The notes: generated from the letters alone by a model not told the origin. Shown: positions 20,157 to 29,104, counted from the stretch's first letter. The stretch is 49,272 nucleotides of DNA from an uncultured Cytophaga sp. (GCF_937863595.1 NZ_CALMGQ010000183.1:1-49272), one strand, 5' to 3'. A program made the numbers and translations.

Positions 20157-20187
20157 CAAATGTACGGGTTCTCAATTAAAGAACCAA
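20157..20187 (-). promoter_or_regulatory. Bacteroidota-type promoter of rplU-rpmA
   Basis: On the minus strand, TTG (20185-20187) is followed by 20 bases and then TACATTTG (20157-20164), matching the -33 TTG / -7 TAnnTTTG consensus of this phylum. It is placed 35 bases before the rplU start. Confidence 0.75.
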
Positions 20188-20632
20188 CCCTTCGTGCGAA
20201 TTTATTCTAGGTTGCATTCTGTGGAAAAGTTTCATCTCATCTAAAAAGTGCCTCTATCACCCAAAAAAGCAGTGTGAAATATTCACTTTTTTGTATCAAT
20301 CTGTATGCCAGCCAATCTTGTTTTTTCTCGATTTTATTACAGGCTGAAATGTGGAAAACAGTATTTGCATCCACTTTGGTTTTCAGTGCCATTTTTAGCA
20401 TTTTTGTAAAGTGCCAATCGGGCTAGTCAAGTAATTCTTTTTTGATCTATTACATTTGTAAAATCTACCACAATACTAGTAAACACGGGCTGTTACTAAT
20501 AAATTGAGAATTCGCAAATGCTGTTCAAATACATGTTACAACAATCATATACAGCCTTATAGACGCTGTTTAAAAACTTTATTTGATTAACACATGTTAT
20601 ACAAACTGTATGACATACAAACGTACGCTATT
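20188..20632. other. Intergenic region before nrdB
   Basis: About 445 bases with no convincing gene. Two weak -7-like sites for nrdB are seen, TACATTTG (20451-20458) and TTTATTTG (20578-20585), but neither has a TTG at the right distance. A short inverted repeat ACAGC...GCTGT lies at about 20551-20569. No recognisable NrdR box or cobalamin riboswitch was found. Confidence 0.5.
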
Positions 20633-21607
20633 ATGAGTCTACTAGAAGAGCCATTATTAAAAGAAAATAAGAACAGATTCGTACTGTTTCCTATTAAGCA
20701 TGACGACATCTGGGCGATGTATAAACAAGAAGAAGCTAGTTTCTGGACTGCGGAAGAAATCGATCTTTCTCAAGACTTAATCGACTGGGCAAACTTGAAC
20801 GATGGTGAACGTCACTTTATCTCTCACGTGTTGGCATTCTTTGCTGCAAGTGATGGTATTGTAAATGAAAACTTAGCAGTTAACTTCCTTGAAAAGGTTC
20901 AAATCCCTGAAGCTAAGTGCTTTTACGGATTTCAAATCATGATGGAAAACATCCATTCTGAAACCTATTCGTTGTTAATTGATACCTATATTAAAGATTC
21001 GAAAGAAAAAGATCGTCTATTTAATGCCATAGATACGGTTCCTTGTGTGAAGAAAAAAGCAGATTGGGCGCTTCGTTTCATCGACAACGGTTCTTTTATT
21101 GAAAATATCATTGCTTTTGCTGCTGTAGAAGGCATTTTCTTCTCTGGCTCGTTCTGCTCTATCTTCTGGTTGAAAAAACGTGGTTTGATGCCAGGTTTAA
21201 GTTTCTCCAATGAATTGATCTCTAGAGACGAAGGATTGCACTGCGATTTTGCTTGTTTGCTGTATACTAAGTATATTAACAATAAGCTTCCGGTTGAACG
21301 TGTGATAGAAATTATCATGGAAGCGGTTGAAATCGAAAAAGAATTTGTTACAGATTCTCTACCGGTTGATTTGATTGGGATGAACGCACGTTTGATGCAA
21401 CAATACATTGAGTTTGTAGCGGATAGACTGCTCGTTGCTTTAGGTGCACCAAAACAATACAACGCTACCAACCCATTTGATTTCATGGAAATGATTTCGT
21501 TGGAAGGTAAAACAAACTTCTTTGAAAAAAGAGTTTCTGAATATCAAAAAGCAGGCGTTATGTCTGAAAAAGATTCGCAAAAATTTAGTCTGGATGAAGA
21601 CTTTTAA
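20633..21607 (+). CDS. nrdB: Ribonucleoside-diphosphate reductase, beta subunit (class Ia)
   Basis: Holds the di-iron centre and tyrosyl radical that start deoxyribonucleotide synthesis. The iron ligands are readable: Asp74, Glu105, His108, Glu166, Glu200, His203; the radical Tyr is Tyr112 in HSETY, so it is a standard tyrosyl enzyme and not a Tyr-less variant. The ATG at 20594 would add [13 protein letters not shown], which has no family similarity; the ATG at 20633 (MSLLEEPLL) is preferred. nrdA begins 57 bases downstream on the same strand. Confidence 0.97.
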   Translation: MSLLEEPLLKENKNRFVLFPIKHDDIWAMYKQEEASFWTAEEIDLSQDLIDWANLNDGERHFISHVLAFFAASDGIVNENLAVNFLEKVQIPEAKCFYGFQIMMENIHSETYSLLIDTYIKDSKEKDRLFNAIDTVPCVKKKADWALRFIDNGSFIENIIAFAAVEGIFFSGSFCSIFWLKKRGLMPGLSFSNELISRDEGLHCDFACLLYTKYINNKLPVERVIEIIMEAVEIEKEFVTDSLPVDLIGMNARLMQQYIEFVADRLLVALGAPKQYNATNPFDFMEMISLEGKTNFFEKRVSEYQKAGVMSEKDSQKFSLDEDF

Positions 21608-21664
21608 AAATATGATAAATACCAATACCCAATTAACAACACTTAATAATTTAGCTTTTTTCTT

Positions 21665-24037
21665 ATGTTAGTACTAAAACGAGACGGCAGACGCGAGTCT
21701 GTAAAATTTGACAAAATCACATCCCGCATCGAGCGTCTTTGCTACGGTTTGGATATGAACTATGTTGACCCAACATCCGTTGCGAAACGCGTGATTGACG
21801 GCTTATACGATGGTGTAACGACGGAAGAATTGGATCACTTGGCTGCAGAAACTGCTGCTTCGATGACTACCAAACACCCTGATTACGCTACGCTTGCAGC
21901 CAGAATTGCAGTTTCTAACTTACATAAGAAAACAAGTAAGTCCTTTGCAAACACCATGAAGCGTTTGTATACCTACATAGATCCTAAGACGGGTGAAAAT
22001 GCGTCTATGATCTCAAACGAGGTGTATGAATTTATTCGTAAGAATGCTTCTATCTTAGATTCAGCTATTATTTACGATCGCGATTATGGCTATGATTATT
22101 TCGGTTTTAAAACACTTGAAAAATCATACCTATTAAAAGTAGATGGTAAAATTGTTGAACGTCCGCAACACATGATTATGCGTGTGTCTTGTGGTATTCA
22201 CGCAGGCGACCTTGATGCAACATTGGAGACGTACAATTTAATGTCTGAACGTTGGTTCACACACGCTACGCCTACCTTGTTTAACTCAGGTACTCCCAAG
22301 CCTCAATTATCTTCTTGTTTCCTACTAACAACTCAAGACGATTCTATTGACGGTATTTACGAAACATTGAAACAATGTGCAAAGATCTCTCAATCTGCGG
22401 GTGGTATTGGTCTAAGCATTCACAATATTCGTGCAACAGGTTCTTACATTAAAGGCACCAACGGTACTTCTAACGGTATCATCCCAATGTTGCGTGTATT
22501 TAATGATACAGCACGTTATGTAGATCAAGGTGGCGGAAAACGTAAAGGGGCGTTTGCTATCTACCTTGAACCTTGGCATGCAGATGTCTTTGAATTCTTA
22601 GACTTAAGAAAAAACCACGGTAAAGAAGAAATGCGTGCGCGTGATTTGTTCTACGCTATGTGGATTTCTGATTTGTTCATGCAACGTGTAGAAGACAATG
22701 GCGAATGGTCCTTATTCTGCCCGAAAGAAGCGCCAGGTCTTGCAGAGGTTTACGGTAAAGACTTTGAAGCCTTGTATGAAAAATACGAGAAAGAAGGTCG
22801 TGCACGTAAAACAATCAAAGCACAAGAACTTTGGTTTGCAATTTTAGAAGCACAAGTTGAAACAGGTACACCGTACATGTTATTCAAAGATGCTGCCAAC
22901 CGCAAATCAAATCAGAAAAATTTAGGTACGATTAAGTCTTCAAACTTATGTACAGAGATTTTAGAATATACAGCACCAGACGAAGTAGCGGTTTGTAACC
23001 TTGCTTCTATTGCGCTTCCAAAATATGTAATCGACGGTAAGTTTAATCACCAAAAGTTATATGATGTTACCTATGTAGCAACATTAAACTTGAACAAGAT
23101 TATCGATGTCAACTACTACCCTGTTCCGGAAGCAGAGAAGTCGAACAAACGTCACCGTCCGATTGGATTGGGTGTACAAGGTTTAGCAGATGCATTTATT
23201 ATGATGCGTATGCCATTTGAATCGGAAGAAGCACGTCAGTTAAACATTGATATTCACGAAACGATTTACTACGCTGCCATGACGGCGTCTAAAGATCTTT
23301 CTGCGAAACTTGGACCGTACGAAACATTTAAAGGTTCTCCGGTATCAAAAGGAATTTTCCAATTTGATATGTGGGGTGTAACGCCTACATCTGGTCGTTA
23401 TGACTGGGAAGCGTTGAAACGCGAAGTGAAGAAACACGGTGTACGTAACTCCTTATTGGTTGCGCCAATGCCTACAGCTTCTACGTCTCAGATTCTTGGT
23501 AACAACGAATGTTTTGAGCCATACACATCAAACATCTACACACGTAGAGTATTGTCTGGTGAATTTGTAGTGGTAAACAAACACTTATTAAAAGACTTAA
23601 TTAAGTTGAACTTGTGGAACGACAAGATGAAAAACAGACTAATCGAAATGAACGGTTCTGTACAAAACATCAACGACATCCCTCAAAACTTAAAAGACCT
23701 ATACAAAACAGCATGGGAAATTAAAGGTAAAACCTTGATTGAAATGTCTGCTGACCGTGGCGCATACATCTGCCAAAGCCAAAGCTTAAACATCTTTATG
23801 ACGGATGTAAACTTCGGTAAACTTACTTCTATGCACTTCTACGCTTGGAAAAAAGGTTTGAAAACAGGTATGTACTACTTAAGAACGAAATCTGCAGCCA
23901 ATGCAATCCAATTCACTGTAGAGAAGCAAGCAGAGGTGCAAATCACAGCACTTACTATTTCTGAAGCAGAGAAGAAGGCACAAGACATGGCGTGCTCTCT
24001 AGATAACCCTGAAGGTTGTGAGAGCTGCAGCGGATAG
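21665..24037 (+). CDS. nrdA: Ribonucleoside-diphosphate reductase, alpha subunit (class Ia)
   Basis: Catalytic subunit that reduces ribonucleoside diphosphates. Residues 1-90 form an ATP-cone ([17 protein letters not shown]), the site for allosteric ATP/dATP control. The barrel carries the active-site Cys pair in LSSCFLL and VAVCNLAS, the thiyl Cys in [10 protein letters not shown] and the radical-relay tyrosines in GMYYLRT. The C-terminal tail ends GCESCSG (Cys785 and Cys788), the swinging thiol pair recharged by thioredoxin or glutaredoxin. 790 aa is normal for class Ia. No intein or intron is present. Followed by a strong terminator. Confidence 0.98.
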   Translation: MLVLKRDGRRESVKFDKITSRIERLCYGLDMNYVDPTSVAKRVIDGLYDGVTTEELDHLAAETAASMTTKHPDYATLAARIAVSNLHKKTSKSFANTMKRLYTYIDPKTGENASMISNEVYEFIRKNASILDSAIIYDRDYGYDYFGFKTLEKSYLLKVDGKIVERPQHMIMRVSCGIHAGDLDATLETYNLMSERWFTHATPTLFNSGTPKPQLSSCFLLTTQDDSIDGIYETLKQCAKISQSAGGIGLSIHNIRATGSYIKGTNGTSNGIIPMLRVFNDTARYVDQGGGKRKGAFAIYLEPWHADVFEFLDLRKNHGKEEMRARDLFYAMWISDLFMQRVEDNGEWSLFCPKEAPGLAEVYGKDFEALYEKYEKEGRARKTIKAQELWFAILEAQVETGTPYMLFKDAANRKSNQKNLGTIKSSNLCTEILEYTAPDEVAVCNLASIALPKYVIDGKFNHQKLYDVTYVATLNLNKIIDVNYYPVPEAEKSNKRHRPIGLGVQGLADAFIMMRMPFESEEARQLNIDIHETIYYAAMTASKDLSAKLGPYETFKGSPVSKGIFQFDMWGVTPTSGRYDWEALKREVKKHGVRNSLLVAPMPTASTSQILGNNECFEPYTSNIYTRRVLSGEFVVVNKHLLKDLIKLNLWNDKMKNRLIEMNGSVQNINDIPQNLKDLYKTAWEIKGKTLIEMSADRGAYICQSQSLNIFMTDVNFGKLTSMHFYAWKKGLKTGMYYLRTKSAANAIQFTVEKQAEVQITALTISEAEKKAQDMACSLDNPEGCESCSG

Positions 24038-24059
24038 GTTCTGTCTAACATTTATAATG

Positions 24060-24094
24060 CAAACCCCGGTCTGAAAAGGCTGGGGTTTGTTTTT
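24060..24094 (+). terminator. Intrinsic terminator of nrdBA
   Basis: CAAACCCC (24060-24067) pairs with GGGGTTTG (24082-24089), partly extended by an inner AGCC/GGTCT-like stem, followed by TTTTT. It lies 22 bases after the nrdA stop and separates nrdBA from the HEPN gene. Confidence 0.88.
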
Positions 24095-24117
24095 GGGGAA
24101 TTTTAATTTTAACAAAT

Positions 24118-25119
24118 ATGGAAATTAGACTAGTTTGTGGACACAGGTATTTTTTAATTGACGAAACCGTTTTGAATTTTTCCATTCATGATTTTATTCT
24201 TTCAAAAGACCGTACCCTGTTGCATAGATCGTTTTTTTATCCAGCATTTTATGAAAGAGTTGGAACAAATGCGTTTCCAATGTTAGAAAAATACCCTTAT
24301 TTCATTTCCACAAATGATAGCAGCTATTTTTTGAACCAAACAAATATTCTAAATGAAGATCGATTATCTGAAAAAAAATTAGAGGCATTACAGTATTTCA
24401 TGCTTTGTTTGTGGTTTATAAAGGACAATAGTGCTAACACAGAATATTTATATACATATATTCCTCAGCGAAAAATGGCATTATCCAGAATCAGAAATAT
24501 TCTTTACAGTAATGCAAGCGGAGAGTATTTAGAGACATTATTTAACATTTCAGATTTAGAATCTGCTAAAAATATTTTTCATAGACTTCAGACGTTAAGT
24601 CAAACTGAGTTAAAAAAAAATGAAATAACTGGTCTTCCCAAACATATTGAAGACCATTATAAAATTGATGAGGGCGATTTCAATTCTATTATATATAATT
24701 CACAAAATAGAATTGATAGAGCTATACTTTTTCTTCAATTAGCCCGTAGTAAATCATATCTGCCAATAAAAATAACTTTTTACATAGCAATATATGAAGC
24801 TCTATTTACTACTTCAGATGGTGAAATCTCACATAAAGTTACTGAACGAGCAACACTATATTTAGCAGGAAGCATTGCTGAAAAATTAAATAATTTCAAG
24901 ATTATAAAAACTGGTTATGATATTAGATCAAAGTTTGTACATGGTCAAAAACTAAATAAAAAACACAAATCCAAAGAAGACTTAATTCCTATTAGTAAAG
25001 AACTAGATGAATTAACTAGAGTACTATTAAATAAAATAATTCTTTCTGATTCTGATGTCTTTTTACTAGATGATGAAAAACTTGAAGAGTGGTTTAAAGA
25101 ATTAATATTGAAATCCTAA
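24118..25119 (+). CDS. HEPN-domain protein (Apea-like), possible RNase of a defence or toxin system
   Basis: 333-aa soluble protein of unknown role. The C-terminal half (about 195-310) looks like an Apea-like HEPN domain: RIDRAILFLQLAR, YIAIYEALFT, a SDGEISHKVTERA segment and YDIRSKFVHGQ. The last contains R270-x4-H275, the HEPN RNase signature. The N-terminal 190 residues match no family I know. HEPN proteins of this group are often found in phage defence or abortive-infection loci, but no partner gene is adjacent: nrdA is upstream behind a terminator, and repeats begin 6 bases after the stop. The gene looks richer in A/T than nrdA and heads a repeat-rich stretch, suggesting an acquired gene. 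RNase activity is inference. Confidence 0.7.
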   Translation: MEIRLVCGHRYFLIDETVLNFSIHDFILSKDRTLLHRSFFYPAFYERVGTNAFPMLEKYPYFISTNDSSYFLNQTNILNEDRLSEKKLEALQYFMLCLWFIKDNSANTEYLYTYIPQRKMALSRIRNILYSNASGEYLETLFNISDLESAKNIFHRLQTLSQTELKKNEITGLPKHIEDHYKIDEGDFNSIIYNSQNRIDRAILFLQLARSKSYLPIKITFYIAIYEALFTTSDGEISHKVTERATLYLAGSIAEKLNNFKIIKTGYDIRSKFVHGQKLNKKHKSKEDLIPISKELDELTRVLLNKIILSDSDVFLLDDEKLEEWFKELILKS

Positions 25120-25124
25120 AGCTC

Positions 25125-25385
25125 CACATGGCGAGTCTTTAGCGCAGCGGGACTGGTGTCTAGCAATTGTCTGAATTGGGATTCGTCGGATTAATGGGAT
25201 TGTTATAATAGACGACGTGAATTATAATAACAATCCGTTCAGCTATTCAATATCATGTCCATCATCTAAATCAAAAGAATCATAGTTCAGACAAAGGCCG
25301 TTGGCTCATAAAGCGTACCACCATAGATTTGCAGGTTGTTGGTCGAATGGCACAACAATGGGTCGACTCGCGGTTTAGATAGAAT
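25125..25385. repeat. Composite repeat copy 1: REP-like palindrome + hairpin element + tail
   Basis: Three units in a row fill the 300-base gap between the HEPN gene and the next ORF. 25125-25165 is the REP-like palindrome (AGTCTTTAGCGCAGCGGGAC core). 25168-25293 is the hairpin element bounded by TGTCTGAA and TTCAGACA. 25294-25385 is the tail unit with GTTGGCTCATAAAGCGTACC and GGTTGTTGGTCGAATGGCAC. The same order recurs at 26271 and 27219. Confidence 0.8.
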
Positions 25386-25419
25386 ACACAATAAACAGTT
25401 ATAAACACACCTATTTAAA

Positions 25420-26268
25420 ATGAAACCATACGTCATATCTATATTTTCCTTCTTCCTCCTGCATCTACAATCCAGTGCATGCAGCTGCAGCTTCGATAAA
25501 TATTTAACGATAGAAACCTATAATAATTCTGCATTGATCTTTACCGGAAGAGCTGTTCGGATTGACACAGTGATGCGATTTGAGAAAGAGCAAAAGATTT
25601 ATTATGTAATTGACATCTTATATAAAGGACATCCTACTTCAGATACCGTTATTGTTGATGCACGTATATCTCAAGGCATGTGCGGCATCCGGGTTAAACT
25701 CTATGAGCAACGCATGATTTTCACTACATATACGAATGATTTTGTGAATGGCAAAACTACCAACGAACGTTTATTATATACGGATCTTTGTCACAGAAGC
25801 TGTATAACAGATACAACTGATCGTTCAGACCTAACAAAAATTATATTGGATCAAAATTATCAGTTTCTAAAACAAATTCAACAAAACAAAGACTTCACCT
25901 TCGATCAATATTACCTTTCAAAAAAAAGCATCTTTCATGATATTCCTGCTGACACTTTATACGCAAAAGGGGAATTCAAAAATGGTACAGCAGTTGGCAC
26001 GTGGAACTATTATAATGCAGAAAAAGTATTATGTAAACAAAAAACGTTTTCACCTGAAGGGTTTGCTATGGAAATAGTAAATTATTATAAGAATGGAAAT
26101 ATCTATTATAAAGTTGTATACGATATCTATGGTAAAGATGAAAGCAGCATTCAATACGATGAAGCAGGGACGGTCGTAAAACAAGAAAATGCAGACCCCA
26201 ATTCAACAGGTGTGAGAGAAAAAGTATATTATAAGCCATCGGGAAGTTTAGCTGTAATTAAGTACTAA
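25420..26268 (+). CDS. Secreted protein with NTR/TIMP-like N-terminus and MORN-like C-terminal repeats
   Basis: Hypothetical exported protein, 282 aa. A signal peptide (residues 1-20) is followed at once by Cys21-Ser-Cys23, then FTGRAVRIDTV; a Cys-x-Cys mature N-terminus with this strand pattern recalls TIMP/NTR-like domains seen in Bacteroidota. Six further Cys in the first 150 residues could form disulfides. Residues about 185-282 contain MORN/YwqK-like repeats (GEFKNGTAVGTWNYY, NYYKNGNIYYKVVYD, KVYYKPSGSLAV). No enzyme motif is visible. It is flanked on both sides by repeat copies, the downstream one starting 3 bases after the stop. Confidence 0.65.
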   Translation: MKPYVISIFSFFLLHLQSSACSCSFDKYLTIETYNNSALIFTGRAVRIDTVMRFEKEQKIYYVIDILYKGHPTSDTVIVDARISQGMCGIRVKLYEQRMIFTTYTNDFVNGKTTNERLLYTDLCHRSCITDTTDRSDLTKIILDQNYQFLKQIQQNKDFTFDQYYLSKKSIFHDIPADTLYAKGEFKNGTAVGTWNYYNAEKVLCKQKTFSPEGFAMEIVNYYKNGNIYYKVVYDIYGKDESSIQYDEAGTVVKQENADPNSTGVREKVYYKPSGSLAVIKY

Positions 26269-26270
26269 TT

Positions 26271-26550
26271 CACCTGGCGCGAGTCTTTAGCGAAGCGAGA
26301 CTGGTGTCTAGCATTGTCTGAATTGGGATTCGTGGGATTAATGGATAAAATGGATTGTTGTAATAGACAGCGTAAATTATTATAACCATCATTTCAACTA
26401 TTCAACATCATGTTCATCATCTAAATCAAAAGAATCATCGTTCAGACAAATTCAGTTGGCTAATTGAGCATACCATCAAAGCTTACTGGGTTCTTGGCCA
26501 AATGGCACAACTGGTTGGATATTGGTTTGGTCAAGGTGCACGACGCAAAC
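26271..26550. repeat. Composite repeat copy 2
   Basis: Fills most of the 343-base gap before the cytochrome gene. REP-like unit 26271-26313, hairpin element 26315-26448 with TGTCTGAATTGGG and CGTTCAGACA ends, tail unit 26449-26550 (CAGTTGGCTAATTGAGC, CAAATGGCACAAC, ATTGGTTTGGT). Compared with copy 1 the order is the same, with many single-base changes and small indels. The remaining bases to 26611 show nothing. Confidence 0.8.
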
Positions 26551-26611
26551 ATACAATAAAATTATACCGAAAGAATAGTTATATTACTGTGGTTGCTAAA
26601 AGCTGATACCG

Positions 26612-27097
26612 ATGAAATATGCCAATAAACTTCTATTATTATTTTTCACTTCAGCACTATTGCTTGGGCTTTGTTTGTTATTGATACATTTGCAAAAGGA
26701 TACAAATCCTCAACAAGCTGATGATATTTTTTATTGTGGAAACGCAGCTTATTCATCTGAATATACTGAAAATTCAATCCATGAAGCGGGAGGACAATTA
26801 TTCAAAGAAAATTGTAAATCTTGCCATAAAATTCATGAAATATCTGTAGGCCCAGCACTATTTGGTATAACAACAAGAAGGCCTACAAAATGGATTTATG
26901 CGCTCATACACAATTCGGACTCTTTAATTAAATCAGGAGATACTATGGCAGTCAATGTATATAATAAATACAATAAATGTGTCATGACTGCTTTCCCAAC
27001 ATTTACTAATTCAGAAATTGATTCTATATTACTTTATATAGAAGCATCCAATTATATATCTAATCAGCCATTAACAAAAATATTTATTTGTAAATAG
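26612..27097 (+). CDS. Small c-type cytochrome, membrane-anchored or periplasmic
   Basis: 161-aa single-heme cytochrome c. Residues 1-25 are a hydrophobic signal or anchor. The heme site is CKSCH (Cys68, Cys71, His72), followed by GPALFGITTRRPTKWIY and a distal YNKCVMTAFP, where the Met is the likely sixth heme ligand. This layout (GPxLxG, WI, NS, SGD, MxxFP) is the common Bacteroidota electron-carrier type fused to oxidases or used alone. No oxidase gene is adjacent. It is isolated between repeat blocks. Confidence 0.85.
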   Translation: MKYANKLLLLFFTSALLLGLCLLLIHLQKDTNPQQADDIFYCGNAAYSSEYTENSIHEAGGQLFKENCKSCHKIHEISVGPALFGITTRRPTKWIYALIHNSDSLIKSGDTMAVNVYNKYNKCVMTAFPTFTNSEIDSILLYIEASNYISNQPLTKIFICK

Positions 27098-27115
27098 AAG
27101 TTAGCCTATTTACTG

Positions 27116-27182
27116 CTGTTGGCGCCCCCACTCTATCGTACACACGAATACATTCGTTCTTGTGCCAGAGGCCAACAACCAG
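27116..27182. repeat. Single hairpin of a different repeat type
   Basis: Arms CTGTTGGC (27116-27123) and GCCAACAACCAG (27171-27182) enclose a second palindrome ACGAATACATTCGT (about 27143-27156). It starts 19 bases after the cytochrome stop and is unlike the other repeats here. It could be a terminator-like structure or a solitary REP of another family. Confidence 0.5.
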
Positions 27183-27218
27183 TTACTGTATGATGGATAA
27201 GGGATTGCCTGAACCGCT

Positions 27219-27445
27219 CACCTGGCGCCAGTCTTTAGCGCATCGTGACTGGTGTCTAGCATTTTCTGAATTGGGATTCGTGGGATTAATGGATAAAAGG
27301 GATTGCTATAATAGACAAAGTAAATTATTATAATAAACTTTCTGCTATTCAATATCATGTCCATCATAAGAATCATAGTTCAGACAAACTCAGTTGGCTA
27401 ATTGAGCGTACCTTCGTAGATTCGTATACCAATAACCATCTATTA
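27219..27445. repeat. Composite repeat copy 3
   Basis: REP-like unit 27219-27261, hairpin element 27264-27385 and a shortened tail 27386-27445 (CAGTTGGCTAATTGAGCGTA then a break). Together with the hairpin at 27116 it occupies most of the 387-base gap between the cytochrome and the next ORF. Confidence 0.8.
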
Positions 27446-27484
27446 AACGTTTGATTCCATATACACTATTTCAACTTTTCAATT

Positions 27485-27976
27485 ATGAAATCTCTATTTT
27501 TACAACTGATACCTACAATCGTATTTATAAGCTTACACTATAATGCGGTAAGTGCTAACCCAATCGATTCGAGTGTAAGTAGACCGCTAATTATTAACCG
27601 AGCATGCATAACAAGCGATGCAGCAAATACCCCTCCTCGAAAATACATATATGATTCCGATGCGTATGCTCGTTTACTAGCATGGAGTGCATGTAGAGCA
27701 GATAGTTTCCCAGATGTTGATTTTAATAAAAACGTATTGATATTCGTTTCCTATACCTATTCTGGCTGTATTTATAACGCAGAACGCTTTATGCGATGCT
27801 ATGTAGATCATACCACTAAAAAGGTAATCTTAAAAATAATTGTTAATCAGAAAGGGCCATGTAGGCCGCTTTATTATGCACAAGATTTTTTCCCTATCCC
27901 AATCATACCAAACGATTATAGCATTGAAGTACGTCCCCCAGAAAAAAGAGCTTGGTATATTATTCCAGCAGAATAA
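27485..27976 (+). CDS. Secreted hypothetical protein (163 aa)
   Basis: No confident family. Residues 1-24 form a signal peptide (IVFISLHYNAVSA). The mature part has five Cys and a central VDFNKNVLIFVSYTYSGC followed by a strand KKVILKIIV, which loosely recalls PrcB-type beta-domains; this resemblance is weak. Placed between two repeat blocks, the downstream palindrome starting 8 bases after the stop. Confidence 0.55.
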   Translation: MKSLFLQLIPTIVFISLHYNAVSANPIDSSVSRPLIINRACITSDAANTPPRKYIYDSDAYARLLAWSACRADSFPDVDFNKNVLIFVSYTYSGCIYNAERFMRCYVDHTTKKVILKIIVNQKGPCRPLYYAQDFFPIPIIPNDYSIEVRPPEKRAWYIIPAE

Positions 27977-27983
27977 TAAAAAT

Positions 27984-28124
27984 CACCTGGCGCCAGTCTT
28001 TAGCGCAGCGGGACTGGTGTCCACCATTCGGCAGTCTTTGACTGCCTTTAGCAAATAATAAAATGCAGTCAAAGACTGCAAAATAAACAACACGATTCAC
28101 GCTCCGCTAAAGACTCGCGCCAGA
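27984..28124. repeat. BIME-like nested palindrome: REP, spacer palindromes, inverted REP
   Basis: REP unit 27984-28022 reads left to right (CACCTGGCGCCAGTC), and an inverted REP unit lies at 28091-28124 (ending GACTCGCGCCAG). Between them are two copies of a spacer palindrome, GGCAGTCTTTGACTGCC (28030-28046) and GCAGTCAAAGACTGC (28065-28079). The whole block can fold as one long cruciform. It lies 20 bases from the 3' end of the RAYT pseudogene. Confidence 0.85.
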
Positions 28125-28143
28125 GAAGTAAGTGGAACTTTTT

Positions 28144-28695
28144 TTACACATACACCACTTCCATCATACAATCTATCCCTCCCGCATAATTTCTAGCACT
28201 GCTGTATTTGTATTCTTCTGCTGATAATACAAAACCAGCGCGCACTGGATTTTCATGCACATAATTCAAGCGTTCTTCAACAAGAAATACATTGTTGAGT
28301 TCAATCGGATGGTATCCATTTTGCCAAAATTGATATCGTTCGTTACTCGTATTTTTACTTCCTATTCTTTCAAACATACAAAGCATCCATTACCTTTTAG
28401 TTTCAAATGGATTATGTTTAATTGCATCCAGTAACTTATAAGAAGTAAATTTCTTGAAATCACGTACAATAAAAGCAAGGTTATTATCTTTCTCTGCACT
28501 AATTATTAAATGCACATGATTGGTCATAATGCAAAACGCATGAACCATCAAACCTTTATATTTACTACAGTGATTTAGGCTATCGATAATAATATTCCTA
28601 TATTCATCACGAGTAAATACGTCAATCCAATTAACAACAGTAAACGTTACGAAATGAGCATACTGCCCATCTCCTATTTTGTATTTTGAACTCAT
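28144..28695 (-). pseudogene. REP-associated tyrosine transposase (RAYT, Y1_Tnp), broken by one in-frame stop
   Basis: Single-strand DNA endonuclease of the Y1/IS200-like class that is normally linked to REP palindromes. Codons 1-101 carry the His-x-His metal site TNHVHLI (His60, His62) and the catalytic Tyr86 in FTSYKLL. Codon 102 is TAA (28390-28392). The same frame then continues WMLCMFERIGSKN, YQFWQNGYHPIEL, YVHENPVRAGFV and EYKYSSARNY, all typical RAYT sequence. The family has Glu-Trp-Met-Leu-like sequence at this point, so a single GAA-to-TAA change would explain it. There is no frameshift. The rest of the frame is intact, implying recent loss, or readthrough. REP-type palindromes flank it on both sides. 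Confidence 0.88.
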
Positions 28696-28853
28696 AGCTG
28701 TGAGTGATTAAAAAACGATAAATTAATAACATGTAAATTAAGAAAAATAGTTAATTAGCTTTTTGTAAAAAGGTTAACAATAGTTAAAAAGCAGTCAAAG
28801 ACTGCCAAATAATAGACACCAGTCACGCTTCGCTAAAGACTGGCGCCAGGTGA
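28611..28853. repeat. Tandem duplication, unit A (RAYT 5' end and upstream REP)
   Basis: Includes the first 28 RAYT codons, the upstream spacer, one GCAGTCAAAGACTGCC palindrome (28791-28806) and an inverted REP unit (28813-28852). It matches unit B with a shift of 250-252 bases and only scattered differences. Confidence 0.88.
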
Positions 28854-28860
28854 CCAGGTG

Positions 28861-29104
28861 AGGTGAATACATCAATCCAATTAACAATAGTAAACGTTAC
28901 GAAATCCGCATACTGCCCATCTCCTATTTTGTATTTTGAACTCATAGCTGTGAGTGATTAAAAAACGATAAATCAATACCATGTAAATTAAGAAAAAAAG
29001 TTAATTAGCTTTTTGTAAAAAGGTTAACAATAGTTAAAAAAAGCAGTCAAAGACTGCCAAATGCTAGACACCAGTCTCGCTGCGCTAAAGACTGGCGCAA
29101 GATG
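28861..29104. repeat. Tandem duplication, unit B
   Basis: Second copy of the RAYT 5' region, spacer, palindrome (29043-29058) and inverted REP (29064-29104). Two extra A bases in the A run before the palindrome give the 250-to-252 shift in offset. Confidence 0.88.
28862..28945 (-). pseudogene. RAYT 5' fragment (28 codons) in duplication unit B
   Basis: Starts ATG at 28945 and reads MSSKYKIGDGQYADFVTF then TIVNWIDVFT before running into REP sequence. It differs from the main RAYT copy at two residues (His14 to Asp, Val20 to Ile). It keeps none of the catalytic residues, so it is a remnant of the duplication and not a gene. Confidence 0.88.

Noticed and set aside
20188..20632. NrdR boxes or a riboswitch before nrdB
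   Set aside because: No pair of palindromes resembling NrdR boxes and no conserved riboswitch core could be found by eye.
27840..28058. 72-aa frame at the end of the 163-aa secreted protein gene
   Set aside because: Starts inside that gene and runs into the REP palindrome.
28144..28695. Two separate genes in the RAYT region
   Set aside because: Both frames are the same frame divided by one stop, and each half carries complementary parts of one family; a single broken gene is simpler.
25125..29104. Possible CRISPR array from regularly recurring repeats
   Set aside because: Repeats are few, about 1 kb apart, palindromic, imperfect, and separated by genes and not by uniform spacers; no cas genes.
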